Below are positions 39,016-52,003 of a stretch of DNA of 64,000 nt, one piece after another. This DNA comes from Aquatica leii. Taxonomy: Eukaryota > Arthropoda > Insecta > Coleoptera > Lampyridae. The DNA lies in assembly GCA_035610365.1 (NCBI GenBank), contig CM069432.1, forward strand, positions 223,780,532-223,844,531. The letters are read 5' to 3'. The stretch's first letter is position 1; every line of letters begins with the position of its first letter. Under the pieces are notes generated by a model. The model searched no databases, was not told where the DNA came from, and worked only from the letters and a program-made list of their open reading frames with translations. The position numbers and the translations under genes were made by a program.

Positions 39016-41158
39016 TTTTTGCACGCAAATCAAGTAATTTTGTTTGCAGTGAAACTAACACAAATAATATTTTGTTTCGTATAAACAAAAATTAAATTTA
39101 AATTTACGTTGATTTTTAAAGCGACGAAAGTTAATTAAAAAAAATTAGTAATGCTGACACATAATTCGAATGTTTAGTTTCGTTTCTATAAAATTAATAA
39201 ATAAATGCAAATGTTTTATAAATAGTACTATTCGTATATATTTTTAACAATGTTGAACTTTACAATAATTTAACTACTGTTTTACATGCAAAGAATAAAC
39301 ATTAATTAAATATTGACCTTTGTTAGTCCACTTTTTTGTAACATTTTGTTTGCAATATGAGTTAAAACAAACATAACCAACGTATAAAAAAAACCATATT
39401 TGTTATCACTCTTATAAAATACATCCTTTAAATAAATGTATAATGTAATTTAATTTGAAAACGTGCGTTATTTAAATACAGTTATTGATTTTTTTAACTT
39501 TAATTTAAAAAACTTTTGTTTAAAAAAAACAAGTTTGTTTAACGACTAAATTATATTTCAATTTAAATGTATTATCAAATTATTAAACATAATTTCAAAT
39601 AAATATTTTAAATTGTACACTATAATTTAATTTTAAAAAACAAACTTGTTTGGTTTTCATACTTGTTTTTAAAACTAATGTTAACGTGTTTCTAAAAAAA
39701 ACTAATACATTTTAGTAAAGTTATTAAAAACTTACTTTATAATCTGTAGTTAGGTAACGTGACAAAGCATATATGTATTTCTGTTGCGTGTGTGATTATT
39801 TAAATAAGATAATTACAAAACTAAACTATTTTCTTAAATTCTAGTTTGTAGGAATGTTATTGATTAGCAAATTAAAAAGTATGAAAATTTTTGTTAACAT
39901 CTCGTTTTCTTTATTTTATTGCATATTTTAATAGTAATTATTTTTATCACAAAATTTTGATTATTTTTTTTTTAAATAAATTAGTTTGAATTATATTAAC
40001 TAATCAACTTATCTAGAAACTTTGAACTAAATACATAATATAAAATTAAACGTGACTTACTACAAATATAAATTAAATTGACAATTTGCAAATAAATAAG
40101 ACTGACATTGATGCGCTGCAGGAAAACAACTATTAAAAATTAAATTATAATTTAAATTTTAGAAAACAAGATAAATTTGCATTAAAATTTGTTGAAATAA
40201 AAAAATGTAAAAACAAAATCATTATTACAGAAAATAAAATAATTTTATAAGGTCCGGACCAAAAATGACTTGTCAAAATATGATTAACTACAGTAAATCT
40301 CATGTTAGAAAATTGCAACGTGTTTTTATTTAACACAGTTTTCTTAAAAAAATTTCAACAAGTTAAAAGCATAGTTTTTGTAGATAGTATAATTCATTGA
40401 GTATGTACTTTTTAACTTATTATAATGTTACTATATGTTACTTATGTAGGTTTAATGTAATTCAAGTTTAGTTTATTTTTATTCAATGGTCTTAATATAC
40501 TTATTTTAATGTAAAAATTAAAATTGTTGATACACTTAAATTTCAATATTATAAAATAGTTAAAAAAATTATAAAAACATTTTATATATGTATATTTTTT
40601 TGACAATTTATATTTTGATCTAAGCTTTATATATAATAACGCGCTAATTTTGTTAAATTTAAGCTACTTGTTAACCTAACCCGCTGTGTTAATGTCGGCA
40701 TGAAAGATAATAAACCACAATGCAGATTTTACGTCAAGACAGAATAATTGTCTTAAATCATATTTTGAATTAAATTAATAAACAATTAAAACAATTAGAG
40801 TAATTGAAATTTCAAGTAAGTATTAAATATGCTTAATTTATTATATGCTGTAATTTTTGACATTTTTAATGTATTATTTTTTTAATATATAATTATATCC
40901 AAATTTAATAACTTTTTGTACAAATCATCATCACTAATTTTGCAACTATTATAATGGAATAATATTTTTTTTGCTAAATATTATATTAAGCAATTTATTG
41001 CAATATGTAATTGAAATTAAACTAGGTTATTGATGCAATGTCTTTCTTAGCAATTTTTCCCGAGTTAATAAAAACTATTCTACAACATACTGTTCTCCAA
41101 TTTTTAATTTTGTAATTTTTAAATAAATTTATTTTTAGATTCTAAAAGTTGTGTTCGA
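39016..41158. other. AT-rich DNA upstream of the errantivirus-like element
   Basis: No gene was recognised. Part of the stretch from about 40,670 to 41,160 should be the 5' LTR if the primer-binding motif at 41,165 is real. No matching 3' LTR was identified. Confidence 0.35.
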
Positions 41159-41471
41159 CATATTTGGCGCTGCGAACAGAATTTACACAAACGGCTCAAC
41201 TGTAGTGTCAGTCATTTTTAAATCTTAATTGTGCATCAAGAATAAAGTGTTACAAGATTTATTGGGCTTATTGGTAACGTAGGACTTCAAATTTTAACGG
41301 CCTTTGCATTTCCATAACGACTGAATCTACACAAAAACTCATCTTATAGAAACTTCCCTGTTTGAAGACTTCTGAACTAGACACACCAAACATTGCAGCT
41401 ACGGAATGTTATTAGCAACTTTATTCTTGTAATCCTTTTATTATATAATATACATATTTGAATTATACTTC

Positions 41472-42415
41472 ATGAGCTTCCGCGATCGGTCGCCACACAA
41501 TATAAATATTTTAAAATCCAAAACTAGTTTAGAATTTAAAACTAACTCGGTTTCTGAAGTAGAAACTTTATTAATAAATTGCGTTAATTTAGTAGTCATG
41601 ACAAACTATACAGAAATAAATCTTGCCAAAAAAATTATTTCTCAATACGAAGAAAGAAATGGAAATTTATCTTATTTTTTACAATGTGACAATAAAAAAA
41701 TTTTTAAATTTGTTGTTAAATTAAATTAATTAATGCTGCAAGAGACATTTAGTAACTTACGATTGTTCTACTAGAAGTAATGTCAAGTCCGCACTATTGA
41801 ATCGTTTTAAAAAAGAAACAAATAAAAATGACGACACATATTACAAAAAAATTAAAGGAAAATTGCAGTGTTTATTAGAATACGTTTCAACTCACAAACA
41901 GACACTAATCTTAAAATTTATAAAACGAATTTGTATACCCGTAAAGCGCTAGATAATTTTAAAGTAGGATTAATAGATGCATATCGTTCGTTTATTTTAT
42001 ACAAAAATGTAGATTTGTTAAAAGATTGTTTATTACAATTTAGAAACTCCGATAATCACAAACAACAAGTTAGGTTTTTTAAATTTTATTAGAAAAAACC
42101 ACCTATAAAATCTACGCATAAAAGTAATACACAAAATCAAAACTTTAGGTCTCCTACATCCAGAAACAATGATCATCTTAACAATACTAACCAATATTAC
42201 CTAAATTATAATGAATACCGTAATCAAAACATTAACCAAAATAATGGACAAATTTATAATCAAAATCGAGATCAGTCTTCTAGTGCATTAATTAATATTG
42301 AAAGCAGCACAGCATCTACAAGATTTCCCAGTAATGTAGAAGTATTTAACAGAAAACCTAAATTTAAATCTACTCTAATGTCAATTTTAACAAGAAATAC
42401 AATGAAACCATCTTA
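41472..42415 (+). pseudogene. Gag remnant of the errantivirus-like element
   Basis: Two open stretches (41,472-41,729 and 41,868-42,092) look like alternate pieces of one capsid/nucleocapsid-type protein, followed by a long Asn/Gln-rich segment (about 42,100-42,415). A Ser/Thr-poor, Lys/Asn-rich composition and an Asn-rich tail fit errantiviral Gag. No zinc knuckle is visible, also consistent with that group. Frames differ, so at least two frameshifts are present. Identification leans on the downstream pol and env. Confidence 0.45.
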
Positions 42416-42999
42416 AAGTAATAATTAGAAAATCAATTTCTTCCTCTTGAAAAAAATAATGATAATTTTCAAAATTCTCAAAATAATCATGGCAGTATCC
42501 AAAATTTTCTAATAATATTTAAAACACCAACATTGACTTAATTTTAACAAAAGTAGATTAAAGTTACCATTTATTACCATACTCAGTTTTAATTTAAAGC
42601 CTACAACTATTTTAAAAATCTTTTTTTTTAATTTTTGCTAAAATATATAAGGTCTGATTTAAATGTATCATTTCCTATTTCAAAAGAACGTGGCATAAAT
42701 AATGATATTAGTGTTCACGTTATCAAAGGCACGATAAGTTTGACGCATTATTAAGAAACAATGAATTTAGAAAATAAGGAGTTAAAATAGATTACAATGA
42801 TCAAACATTACAAATAGGTAATGTTAAAATTCTTTTTTTCATGGAATTACATCCCTTTGACTATAAACTTTTTAAGCAAAATGTTAGTAATCACTTAAAA
42901 TTCCCAGTAAATATTGAAGAAGATGAAGTTCTTATTCCTAAAAATAAGCTAGATAACTATACTACTCCAAAATCAATAGCTTGTTTAAAAGTTTACTGT

Positions 43000-44576
43000 A
43001 GAAAACAAACACTTTGAATACGTCAGAATGCTTTTTAGACTTAAAAACAAATCCAATACGTTTCAAAGAGTGATAGATAATATTTTATATAACTATCTAA
43101 ATAAATTTTGTTTTTTCTACCTTAAATTAATGTTTGAAAAACAATATGAACTCGATTTGACAGCATAATTAGACAAATCTGAATTTTTATGTAAGGAAGT
43201 TGCATTTCTTGGTCATGTAATCACATCAGAAGGTATAAAACTTAACCCACCAAAAATTAAAACAGTACAAAAATATCCCCTTCCAAAATCAATTATAGAA
43301 ATAAAGTAATTTTTAGGGATCATTGGTTATTACAGACGAATTATCCAACATTTTTCAAACATAGTTCAACTTTTCACAAAATGTTTAAAAGGAACAAAAA
43401 TTGATGTCACGGACCCAAATCATTTACAAGTTTTCGATCATTGTAAAAAAATATTAGTTAACGCTTTTATATTATTTTACCCAGGTTTTGATAAAACTTT
43501 TTATGTCACGACGGATGCATCTGGAGTAGCTACTGATGGAGTATTATCCCAAAGTAACAAACCGATTTCATACTTCTCCTAAACTTTAAACAGTGCTGAA
43601 AGAATTTATTTATTTATAGAACGTAAACTACTTAGTATTGTAGAATGCACAAAAAGTTTTAGGCACTATATTTAAAGAAAACAATTTGTAATAGAAACTA
43701 ATCACAAACTCTTCTTTTTTCTATTTGCTATTTTTCCTTAAAAATCCAAATTTTAGATTGATGAAATGGCAATTACGACTTGAAAATTTGATTATAATGA
43801 ATATATAATAAAGGTAAAGAAAACTCAGTCACAGATGGTTTATCGCGAATTAAAATAAATACTAGAAAGTTGATAAGTGATGATTTTAGCCTAGACCTTT
43901 TATCTATTCTCCCAAACGTAAATAATGATTTACAATTTTCTTAATATGTACTTTTATAAATCACAAAGTTTGACAACAACACACAACACACTTCTTTAGA
44001 AAACCTTGTTTATAGATAGCTTCAACAATTTAAAAAAAAATAAAGTTTTTAAATTACAAAATCAAAACGAATTGTTTCAAAACTTAATAATTTTGGCAAT
44101 ATTATAGTATGTAATCAACCAATACATTCAGCTACAGGTTACACCCCATTCACTGTACTTTATGGACCATACGAAAACACACACAAGGTATATAATAAAA
44201 AAAGAAAAACAAATTGATACCATTTTACAAAAAGTTATATAAAAAACGACTAGAAAAATGTACTAACAGATTACTAACAAAAAATAGAGACAAAATTCTA
44301 AATATTAAAATTACTGAAACCCTCGCATATATCGCACGTCAAAGAATTAGAAAAATCGATCTTAATTATGATAAACTTAAGATTACAAACATTACCAGTA
44401 ATCAATTTTTTGGAATTAAAAAATTGTCAAAAAGGCTTACAAACATTCACGCTAGAAAATTAAAGACAATAAAAAGAAAATTTTCTTTACAGAACAGCAG
44501 TCTTCAAATTGAAAAAATTCAAACCAATGGATACTTCTCTGAACATTTGGGACACATAAAGATACTGAACTACTAA
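43000..44576 (+). pseudogene. Pol remnant (RT, RNase H, integrase tail)
   Basis: RT fragments begin at about 43,020 (FRLKNKSNTFQRVIDNIL). After breaks the stretch 43,165-43,560 is largely open and shows the RT connection: [15 protein letters not shown], an FLGIIGYYRR-type motif, and TTDASGVATDGVLSQ with the RNase H Asp. Then come RNase H traces (LNSAERIY, LLSIVECTKSFRHY). Around 44,120 [15 protein letters not shown] marks the late integrase. The frame 44,214-44,576 is a basic integrase C-terminal region. The catalytic YxDD and most of the integrase core are unreadable. Confidence 0.7.
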
Positions 44577-44631
44577 TATAAGTTTTATTTTTACTTTAAC
44601 ATAACTAGTTTTTAAATTAGCTATATGCTAT

Positions 44632-45860
44632 TTGCTATTGGGTAACGTAGCAATCTTAGAAACAAAAAGTAGGAACTTTATGGTCTTAGAATTAATTAGT
44701 ATTTTAAAAAACAATTGTAAATACATAGAAGAACGATTATCAAAATTTAAATATGGGATAAAAAGAGGTTTGTTTAATGGTTTAGGTACTACCACTAAAT
44801 ACCTAACCGGCAATTATAATGATTTCATAAAAATTATTAAAAATTTGAATGCTCTTTTTAAAAAATCTGGATTAAATAATTAAACAAGATAAATACACAT
44901 CGTTTGCAAACCACTGAACGATATTTAAATGACTTTCGAATTCTTCAAAAAAATATACGTTTAGCTTTTAACGCAATCAACAATATTACCAATATCTTTG
45001 AAGTATAGTTAAGCATTTAATATAATAATTATGTCCGTATGAGACTACTAAACATCCTTCACCATATTGAATGAACCATTTCAATGGCATTTTGAAAGCT
45101 ATCAATTTACAAATTATTTCAAGTTCTAAACTAATTGCGAATATAAGACATTTGCAGTTAATTCATAAACCTAATCAATCAATCGAATTTGACACAATTC
45201 ATATTTTTAAAAAGATTTCACAAAATTTTGTATTTTGTCAACAGGTGATACAATAACCTATATATTGTATATACTCGTCTTTAATTCATTAAACTACCAA
45301 TAAACCAGAATTAATCCAACCCCCAAGAAGCAAGATCAAGTTTTCATTTGTCCATAAAAATACCATCTTCAGAGTGCAAGGACTGAATTTTAGACTGATA
45401 AAAAATGCAAGAAAATTGAAAATCAAGCAGTGTGTAGTGAACCAGCAATAGCAGACACTAAAAGTTGCGCCTACGCTTTAGTCAATAACAACTATCAATT
45501 ATATCGACAATTAGATGATGGAAAAATCTTAACTTATAGTAAATCAAGTTTAGAAGTAGTAAAGGAATGTTTGGATATGTTAACTATTTTAAAGTAACAA
45601 ATAACGCACTGGTATCTTCTGAAAATAATTGCAACGTATTATAATCTTTTTATAATTAATATTTATGAAAGTAATATAACTGCAAACTTAAAAATGAAAA
45701 ATTTTCAAAATCCAAAACATTTAAAAGAAGAAACTAAAACTTTAGAAACTTGTATCTAATTGCAACCTATGTTTCATATTGTTCTTTATTTTGTGACAAT
45801 TGTCATTGTAATTGTTTTAATCGTAATTTATTTTCATTTAATTAAATCCACCGACCTCTT
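44632..45860 (+). pseudogene. Env-like remnant of the errantivirus-like element
   Basis: Errantiviral Env is a membrane fusion protein related to baculovirus F proteins. The frame 44,632-44,883 contains a basic KRGLFNGLGTT segment like the furin-site/fusion-peptide junction, followed by a TGNYND motif. A further open stretch lies at 45,071-45,256. An ectodomain-like piece with Cys residues lies at about 45,430-45,596. A strongly hydrophobic membrane-spanning segment is near 45,770-45,845. The pieces are in different frames with stops between them, so no functional protein is encoded. Confidence 0.6.
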
Positions 45861-45870
45861 AAAAAAATGG

Positions 45871-48849
45871 ACTTTTATAAATAGTTACCTTTTTACTGAT
45901 ATTAAAATGTCTCAACCATGGTAGTCTCCATAGTGTGCTCTATTTTAGTTAATTTAAATTAAGAAGTAATTTATATTCGTACTTACCATCACCGTGAAGT
46001 TGTATGTTGTTTAGAGATTGCTTTGAGTTTCAAAAAGAATTAATAAAGATACTACAAAAGAACGAATAAAAAAAACTTTATGTAAATTAGTACTATTTAA
46101 AAATTAGTAATTAAAATTATACTACGTTTGTGTTAATAAACTTCATAACGTCTCTATTATATATGCACCATTGGTTATAGATGCAATTTCTACAATCAAT
46201 GGTAGCGACAGTTTTTTAAATTTATCAGCAGTTTATTTTTTTTAAGAGGTTAGTAATTAAATTTTATATCAACAATATTATATAGTGTTATAAAAAAACA
46301 AGAATTAAACAAAGTATTTACTAAAAAACTAATTTATACAATTGCTCAAAAAATTCAATCCAAAATCTGTTTTTAACAACCTTTATAATTTTAAATATAG
46401 TTTTATAATTATTTTTGTAATAAATACACATATAAATGAAACCCTATTTCACAAAAGGCATGGTTTAATTCAATATATTTGATTGAGTAGAGGTATAGTA
46501 GGTTGTTTTGTTAAAGCTAATGATATTGATTATATTAAATCTAGTTAAAGTGGCACTAAAACATTGTTGTAATCGATTAATATTTGATTGATGTTTATTT
46601 GAAAACGTAATTAAGTGTTATTTTACATATCTCAGAATAATACAGTTTAATAATTAACGAAAACTTTATTAAGTAGTACTATTAACACCGACTCAAACAG
46701 TATCTATTACCATTTTTTTAGCTTAAAATTTTTAAAGTCTTGATACATCTATTATGTTAAATACATTTAAAATTGCAATACAAAATAATTCTGAAATATA
46801 TACAGGCTGATCCAACAAAAGCTTGACAAATGGGTTTTAGGCCATTAGAATTTTTTTTAAAGATACACGAAAACAAGTCGATTTAAAAAAAACAATTTTT
46901 CTCCCATAAATTTAATTCTTAAACAATTTCACCTTTAACACGGTTACAAACATAGCTGGTACTTTCGTTTCAATAAATCAGCAAAAACCAATTGTTCTTA
47001 AGGTAATGGAGAAACAATTGTTAATATTCGATTGAGTAGTTTTTAATAATTAAATGATAATTTTTTACTCACAATACAAAATTTGACTCATCGAAAATTC
47101 ACGCTTTTTTGCCATGCCTATTTTGAAATTTTCATAATCACGCTACAATTAACAACAAAGAAACAATTTTAATAAATCTGCTAAATACAATAAGAATTAG
47201 CTTATGATTTATAATACTAAACTTTGCTAAGTAAAACCTTATATATGTATAAAATAATTATGAAGCTTTTTATTAGACGCAAAGATTAAAGAAATACAAA
47301 TAGTTAAAAATATTTTATTTCAAAATTGTACACTAGATACATATACTTTTTTATAGTAATTTTAACCATTTAAATCGATCAATAGCTGAAAATTTAAAAG
47401 CAATTTACTCATACATTTCTCATGATGAATTTTAATAGAAAATACAGTATAGAAACATAGATACATTTTTATTAATTTTTAAATAAAATTAATTTTGTAA
47501 ACTTCTGTTTTACGTAATATGTTTTGCAACATGAAAAAGACGCACATTAAAGTAAAAACCTACTGTCAACTTATAAAACTAAAACTGTTATTATAAACAA
47601 ACCATTATTTAATTATATTTTTGCCACATTCTTTCCGCTTCAATTTCATTGTCTTAAAAACTTCATGACAAACGGTTAAACTGCCATTTATATTTTTATA
47701 CTACTCTCTCATAGACACTTTTTGATTTAAGTTTTGGGTTAACCAACTTTTAGATGCTCTCTGGTAAAATGTAAATGTTTGTTACATGTCGTTATTAATG
47801 CATTTTTTAAAAGTCGTAATTGTAATTAAAGTTCACGACGCCACTGCTTGCAGACTCCACTTGATGTAAGATGTTTAATTTTAGTTGACTTTTACGGGAA
47901 AGGCTGCAAAGGTAGTGACCGGCACTTTCACTTGCAATCTTTTGTTAAGACGCTATCCGCTAAATTGTCAGTAATTTTTCTGTCTATTAAATTTTTATTG
48001 TCGATTATTTCTAGAACATTTTTAACAATTATGCTGCTATAAAAATTGTTTAGCATACTAGCAGAATTAAGCATTTTGTTTAAATTAAGTTGAAGTTTGG
48101 AAGTAATTTAAAATGGCGTCTGTTATATTGCTTATAATATATATAATATATATAATATATAAATATGTTTAAATTTTTTTTAGCGAGTTTACTAGAGCTT
48201 GGAAACTGCTTTTCCAGTGGTATTAATATGCGTAAATCATAATTATATTCGTAAATAGTGGTAGTAGTCAATAATCTCCGGAAACCGTATTATTGGAGTC
48301 AATGGATCACACCTGTGCATTCCGCCTTATCACTAAAATCCATTTATGGCGATAGATAACTTACCCCTCATTCTAATTGTTCTTTAACGCATCGTTTAAT
48401 GAATTTTTTTTTATTTGATTTTTTAGTTACTCATACAGCTATAAGTAATTTTTTTATTTGAATTCGCCGTATTACTTATTCTAGTTTGTAACTATCTACA
48501 TTATAATTGTAGAATATACTAAATAATTTTACTTTCAGTCGTAAGTTTAAAACATCTTTAACCTTATGTAATGCAATTTGTGTTGATTACGCTGACGTTA
48601 TTCTATTCAAGTACTTTTAATTGTTTGAATGTAATTTGAGCCAGATTTAGGCACATCACACTGTAAATGCAAGCTTACTTACTACGCACGTCTCGTCAAT
48701 AAAAAAATAAAAAGTAGTAGACGTTACTACTCGTTACAAAAAACATTAGTATAGTAGTCTCAAAAGTAGATAAATGCCATATGACGTCAAAATCATACCA
48801 CACCAAACAGTTTAAGATTGTGTTTATTTTCGCATGAATTTTAAGAAAG
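45871..48849. other. AT-rich DNA, nothing recognised
   Basis: No gene was identified. The 3' LTR of the errantivirus-like element may lie at its left edge. The ORF at 47,848-48,042 and its reverse frames show no family features. A short TATAA-type simple repeat lies at about 48,133-48,165. Confidence 0.4.
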
Positions 48850-50510
48850 AGGTTGGTATTACAACACGGTGTTGTCACTTTTTCGCGCACTCATTATTGT
48901 CAAGCTAGGTTAAATTCGTTTTGGTTTCTTATTTATATTAAAACTGTTCTTTTCAGAACAATTTTCTTGATTACTTATTTTGCGAGTTTAGTTTATTAAT
49001 ACGCCTGGTACGGAATTAAGAAAACGTGGTTATGAGTTGGTAGTTTCGTTAATTGAATTTTTCGAGCAAGAACGTGATTCAGGTGAACCGTTTTTATCTT
49101 TGAATAATGTTCGAGAGGTATGTTTAACTAATTACAATTAAGAACAAAATTACTGTTTAAATTTTATTACAGCGTGTAGCAGTTGCCTTAAAGATAAGTA
49201 TTTCCACCGTAAACTGAGCATCTTAGAAAGTGAACGATGAAAGTATCCCGAGTACATCTCAATTGAAACGAAAACTCCCAAGGCCAGTAACAAACATTGA
49301 TAATTTTGCCAAGGTTGCTATTCGAAACACAATTTATAGAATGTATGAAAATAGTAAGTTGTAAAATTAGTAAAAATTCAATTTAACAATTTTAATTAAC
49401 TTAGATGAACCTGTAACAATTTAATTGTTAAGACAGAAACTTGTTGCTGACGAACTTTTTAAAGGATGTGAAACATCATTAAATACTGTTCTCAAAAACA
49501 TAGGATTTAAGTACCAAAAAGATAATCCTAGACGAGGTTTAATGGAATTACCAAACATTGTAATCAAACGCATTCGATTCTTAAAAGAGTATTTAAAACT
49601 TCGAAAAGCAAATACTTATGAATTTGTTTACTTGGATGAAACCTGGATTTTTCAGAATTGTACAGTGGGTCGTTCTTGGCAGGATGACGATTTAAAAATT
49701 GTAAAAGCTACCAAAGTCGGTGGCAAAAGGTAACTTAAAACTTTTATTATGCTTATTATTAAAATTTGTTAAAAACAGGTATATTGTACTTCATGCCGGT
49801 AATAAAAATGGATTTATTCCTGGTGCAGACTTGGTGTTTAGTTCCTCGACCAAAAACTCAGATTACTACAGGGAAATGAATCAAGCAAATTTTTTAAATT
49901 TGGTTTGAAAATAAATTACTGAAAAATTTAACTAAATCTTCTGCAATTATAATGGACAATGCTCCGTACCACAGTACTTTGGTAACGAAGACTCCAGATA
50001 GTGGATGGAAAAAAGAAGATATCCAGAAATGGTTAAAAGAACAAAATGTTCCATTTGAAATCAATTGCTTAAAGAAGGAGTTACTACACATTGTTGAAAG
50101 GTAAATTAATATTTTTCTGTAAATGAATACCTAAACTAAAATTTTGATTTATAGGAATAAACCTGAAAAAATGTATGCAGCCAATCAATTGGCTGAAAAA
50201 TATAACCATAAGGTACTTCGTCTCTCTGCCTATCATTGTATACCAAATCCAATTGAACTCATATGGGAAATTACAAAAACTTATTATAATAAACATATAG
50301 GGAGGGATGGAAAATCAGTTAAAAGCTGCTTAAATATGTGGAAAGAAGCTTAAATGGCGGTGCCAGAAGATGCATGGGCAAATTCTGTTTGACATTGCGA
50401 ACAAATAATAGAAGATTGATGGAAGAGAGAAGTAGCTTTCGACGACGGAGACGTGGCGCCGCTCATTAATTTAAATGATGATAGTGACTCCGACTGATTA
50501 AAAAATTATA
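48850..50510 (+). mobile_element. IS630-Tc1-mariner-type transposon with introns
   Basis: The left end (GGTTGGTATTACAACAC near 48,851) is shared with the truncated inverted copy at 8,426-8,622, which defines the 5' side. The unit contains one transposase gene split by four short introns. A right terminal inverted repeat was not found, so the 3' boundary is set at the end of the coding region. Confidence 0.65.
49001..50497 (+). pseudogene. DDE transposase, IS630-Tc1-mariner type, DD~82E spacing
   Basis: Cut-and-paste transposase. Exons and introns are readable: introns 49,118-49,172, 49,354-49,404, 49,730-49,778 and 50,101-50,154 (49-55 bp, GT...AG), and splicing keeps the protein frame at three junctions checked. 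The catalytic acids are Asp in YLDETWIF (about 49,635), Asp in IIMDNAPYHS and Glu in NPIELIW. The second Asp and the Glu are 82 residues apart in the spliced reading, far longer than the 34-39 of classic Tc1/mariner. This fits the group I know as Sailor (DD82E). An N-terminal helix-turn-helix and an acidic C-terminus (DDSDSD) are present. The copy is dead: ACG replaces the likely ATG at 49,001, stops lie at 49,215, 49,221, 49,422, 50,351 and later, and there is a frameshift near 49,893. Confidence 0.8.
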
Positions 50511-51430
50511 TAAATTAATGATGCCCTATTTGCCAATTGTCTACCATTCAAATTTTTTGTTAAAAAAATATGCTCATTTGATTTTCAATGTAGCATGTAA
50601 AATAATTGTTAATGTTAGTTTCCGGTTTTTATTATTTTTGTTATAAATAAATTGGCATTAACAATGTTCTCTGTGTCTTCAGTAGCATTGTTTTCTTTTT
50701 CATCTTGTATTGAGTAATACATATATTATGATATAACATTAGTATTACTAATAATAATAGATGGTACTAAGGTAGAGCTTGTATCTCACTTTCTATAGAA
50801 TTTTTTTTTATAGTAGATAACAAAATTGTTAAATGAAACAATTTATATTTAAAATTTAATGTGTTTAAATGGCTTATCCTAACTTTAAATGTAATTTATA
50901 TTGTAATATATAAAACGTTTCAATATATTTCCAATATTTTTTAAACCAAGAAGAATAATTTTATTTGTTTGAAACAAATAACAATTTCAAATACTTATAG
51001 AACAAATTTTAATGCACAGAAATATCAAATAAGATGCATGTACAGCTATTTTGTTGTAAACTTACAAAACGTCAATGTTAACTAGTATAATTTAAATCAA
51101 ACGGTTGTGACATATGAAACTGTAAAGAATCTTGTGGCGCTATCACTATAATAATATAAAAACAGCTATAGCTATACTATTATCATCAGCGGTACATTAA
51201 TACATTAAATTATAACTATTCTATTTATACAATATATGGTTTGATGCGCATAATCGGTCATAGAAGTTTAAAAGTTCGGAGAAACAGTGTTTTTTTATAA
51301 TTTCCAGGCTTTCATATCTATCACACACGTTTTTATTATTAATTTGTTTGATTAAACATATATTGTTTACTTGATGTCTTTTTTAAGCTATAGCTGGCAA
51401 CGCTGAATTTATCTACCTATTTGCATTACC
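50511..51430. other. AT-rich spacer before the Polinton-like element
   Basis: No gene was recognised. The sequence just before 51,431 (TTGCATTACC) shows no 6-bp match to the sequence after 63,561. Confidence 0.4.
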
Positions 51431-51479
51431 AGTAGGGTAAGATGGAGAGTTCTGTGACAAGAGGAGGAGGACCGAGAGA

Positions 51480-51825
51480 CCTTGACCTACATTCAGTGCT
51501 TTAAATGACCTAGAGTAACCTTACTCCTCCTCACTGACCTACATTCAATGCTTTAAATGACCTGGAATAACCCTACTCCTCCTCAGGGGCCTACACAGAA
51601 GAAGACAAAGACTTTAAATGACCTAGAATAACCCTGCTCCTCCTCACAGACCTACACAGAAGAAGACAAAGACTTTAAATGATCTAGAGTAACCTTATTC
51701 CTCCTCACTGACCTACACAGAAGAAGACAAAGACTTTAAATGACCTGGAATAACCCTGCTTCTCCTCACAGACCACCTACAGACATAGCTTTTAAACGAC
51801 CTAGAGTAACCTTAAGAAGAAAAAT
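51480..51825 (+). repeat. Tandem ~61-bp units in the left TIR
   Basis: Each unit contains CTTTAAATGACCTAGARTAA (or CTGGAATAA) followed by CC, a T/C-rich CTCCTCCTCA and usually ACAGAAGAAGACAAAGA. Unit number differs between the three TIR copies. Related units also sit at 53,578-53,743. Confidence 0.85.
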
Positions 51826-51842
51826 ATTTTTATTAAAAAACC

Positions 51843-51915
51843 GGTGGATGTAGTCGGATTCGAACCAGGGACTTCACGTTTATGAACCAGCAAGTTTACC
51901 ACTGCACCACGAACC
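51843..51915 (-). ncRNA. tRNA-like pol III sequence in left TIR
   Basis: The 73-nt minus-strand segment begins GGTTCGTGGTGCAGTGG (A-box-like) and contains GGTTCGAATCC, a full B-box match. It ends TCCACC and is followed by a T6 run, the usual pol III stop. The acceptor and T stems do not pair well, so it is not a working tRNA. It looks like the head of a tRNA-derived SINE or a tRNA pseudogene. Copies sit in all three TIRs. Confidence 0.5.
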
Positions 51916-52003
51916 TGTTGGATTCAAACAGTATTGTTGATATATAAGACGATTGAAAGTACTATCTAATAATTTAAATTTATAGCTTACAATAAATCAC
52001 AAA

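Larger units (their letters stand above)
41165..45870 (+). mobile_element. Errantivirus-like Ty3/gypsy element, decayed
   Basis: The region holds gag, pol and env traces in the order of insect errantiviruses, in a single orientation. A TTGGCGCTGCGAACAG motif at 41,165 fits a primer-binding site. Gag traces follow at 41,472-42,415, pol (RT, RNase H, integrase tail) at about 43,000-44,576, and env-like frames at 44,632 to about 45,860. Stops and frameshifts run throughout. The LTRs could not be paired by eye. It is an old endogenous copy with no intact gene. Confidence 0.7.
51431..52003 (+). repeat. Left terminal inverted repeat
   Basis: Starts AGTAGGGTAAGATGGAGA. It contains about six tandem units of roughly 61 bp (51,480-51,825), a T-run-associated tRNA-like sequence on the minus strand, and then an AT-rich stretch ending AATAAATCACAAA. 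The inverted counterpart is 63,053-63,561 and a direct-oriented copy is 62,391-62,980. The left copy differs from the other two by several shared substitutions. Confidence 0.9.

Noticed and set aside
51425-51430. Six-bp target duplication of the Polinton
   Set aside because: ATTACC on the left does not match TTAATC on the right, so no duplication can be claimed.
51843-51915. A functional tRNA gene in the TIR
   Set aside because: Length and B box fit, but the acceptor and T stems do not pair and the anticodon arm is irregular. Kept only as tRNA-like.
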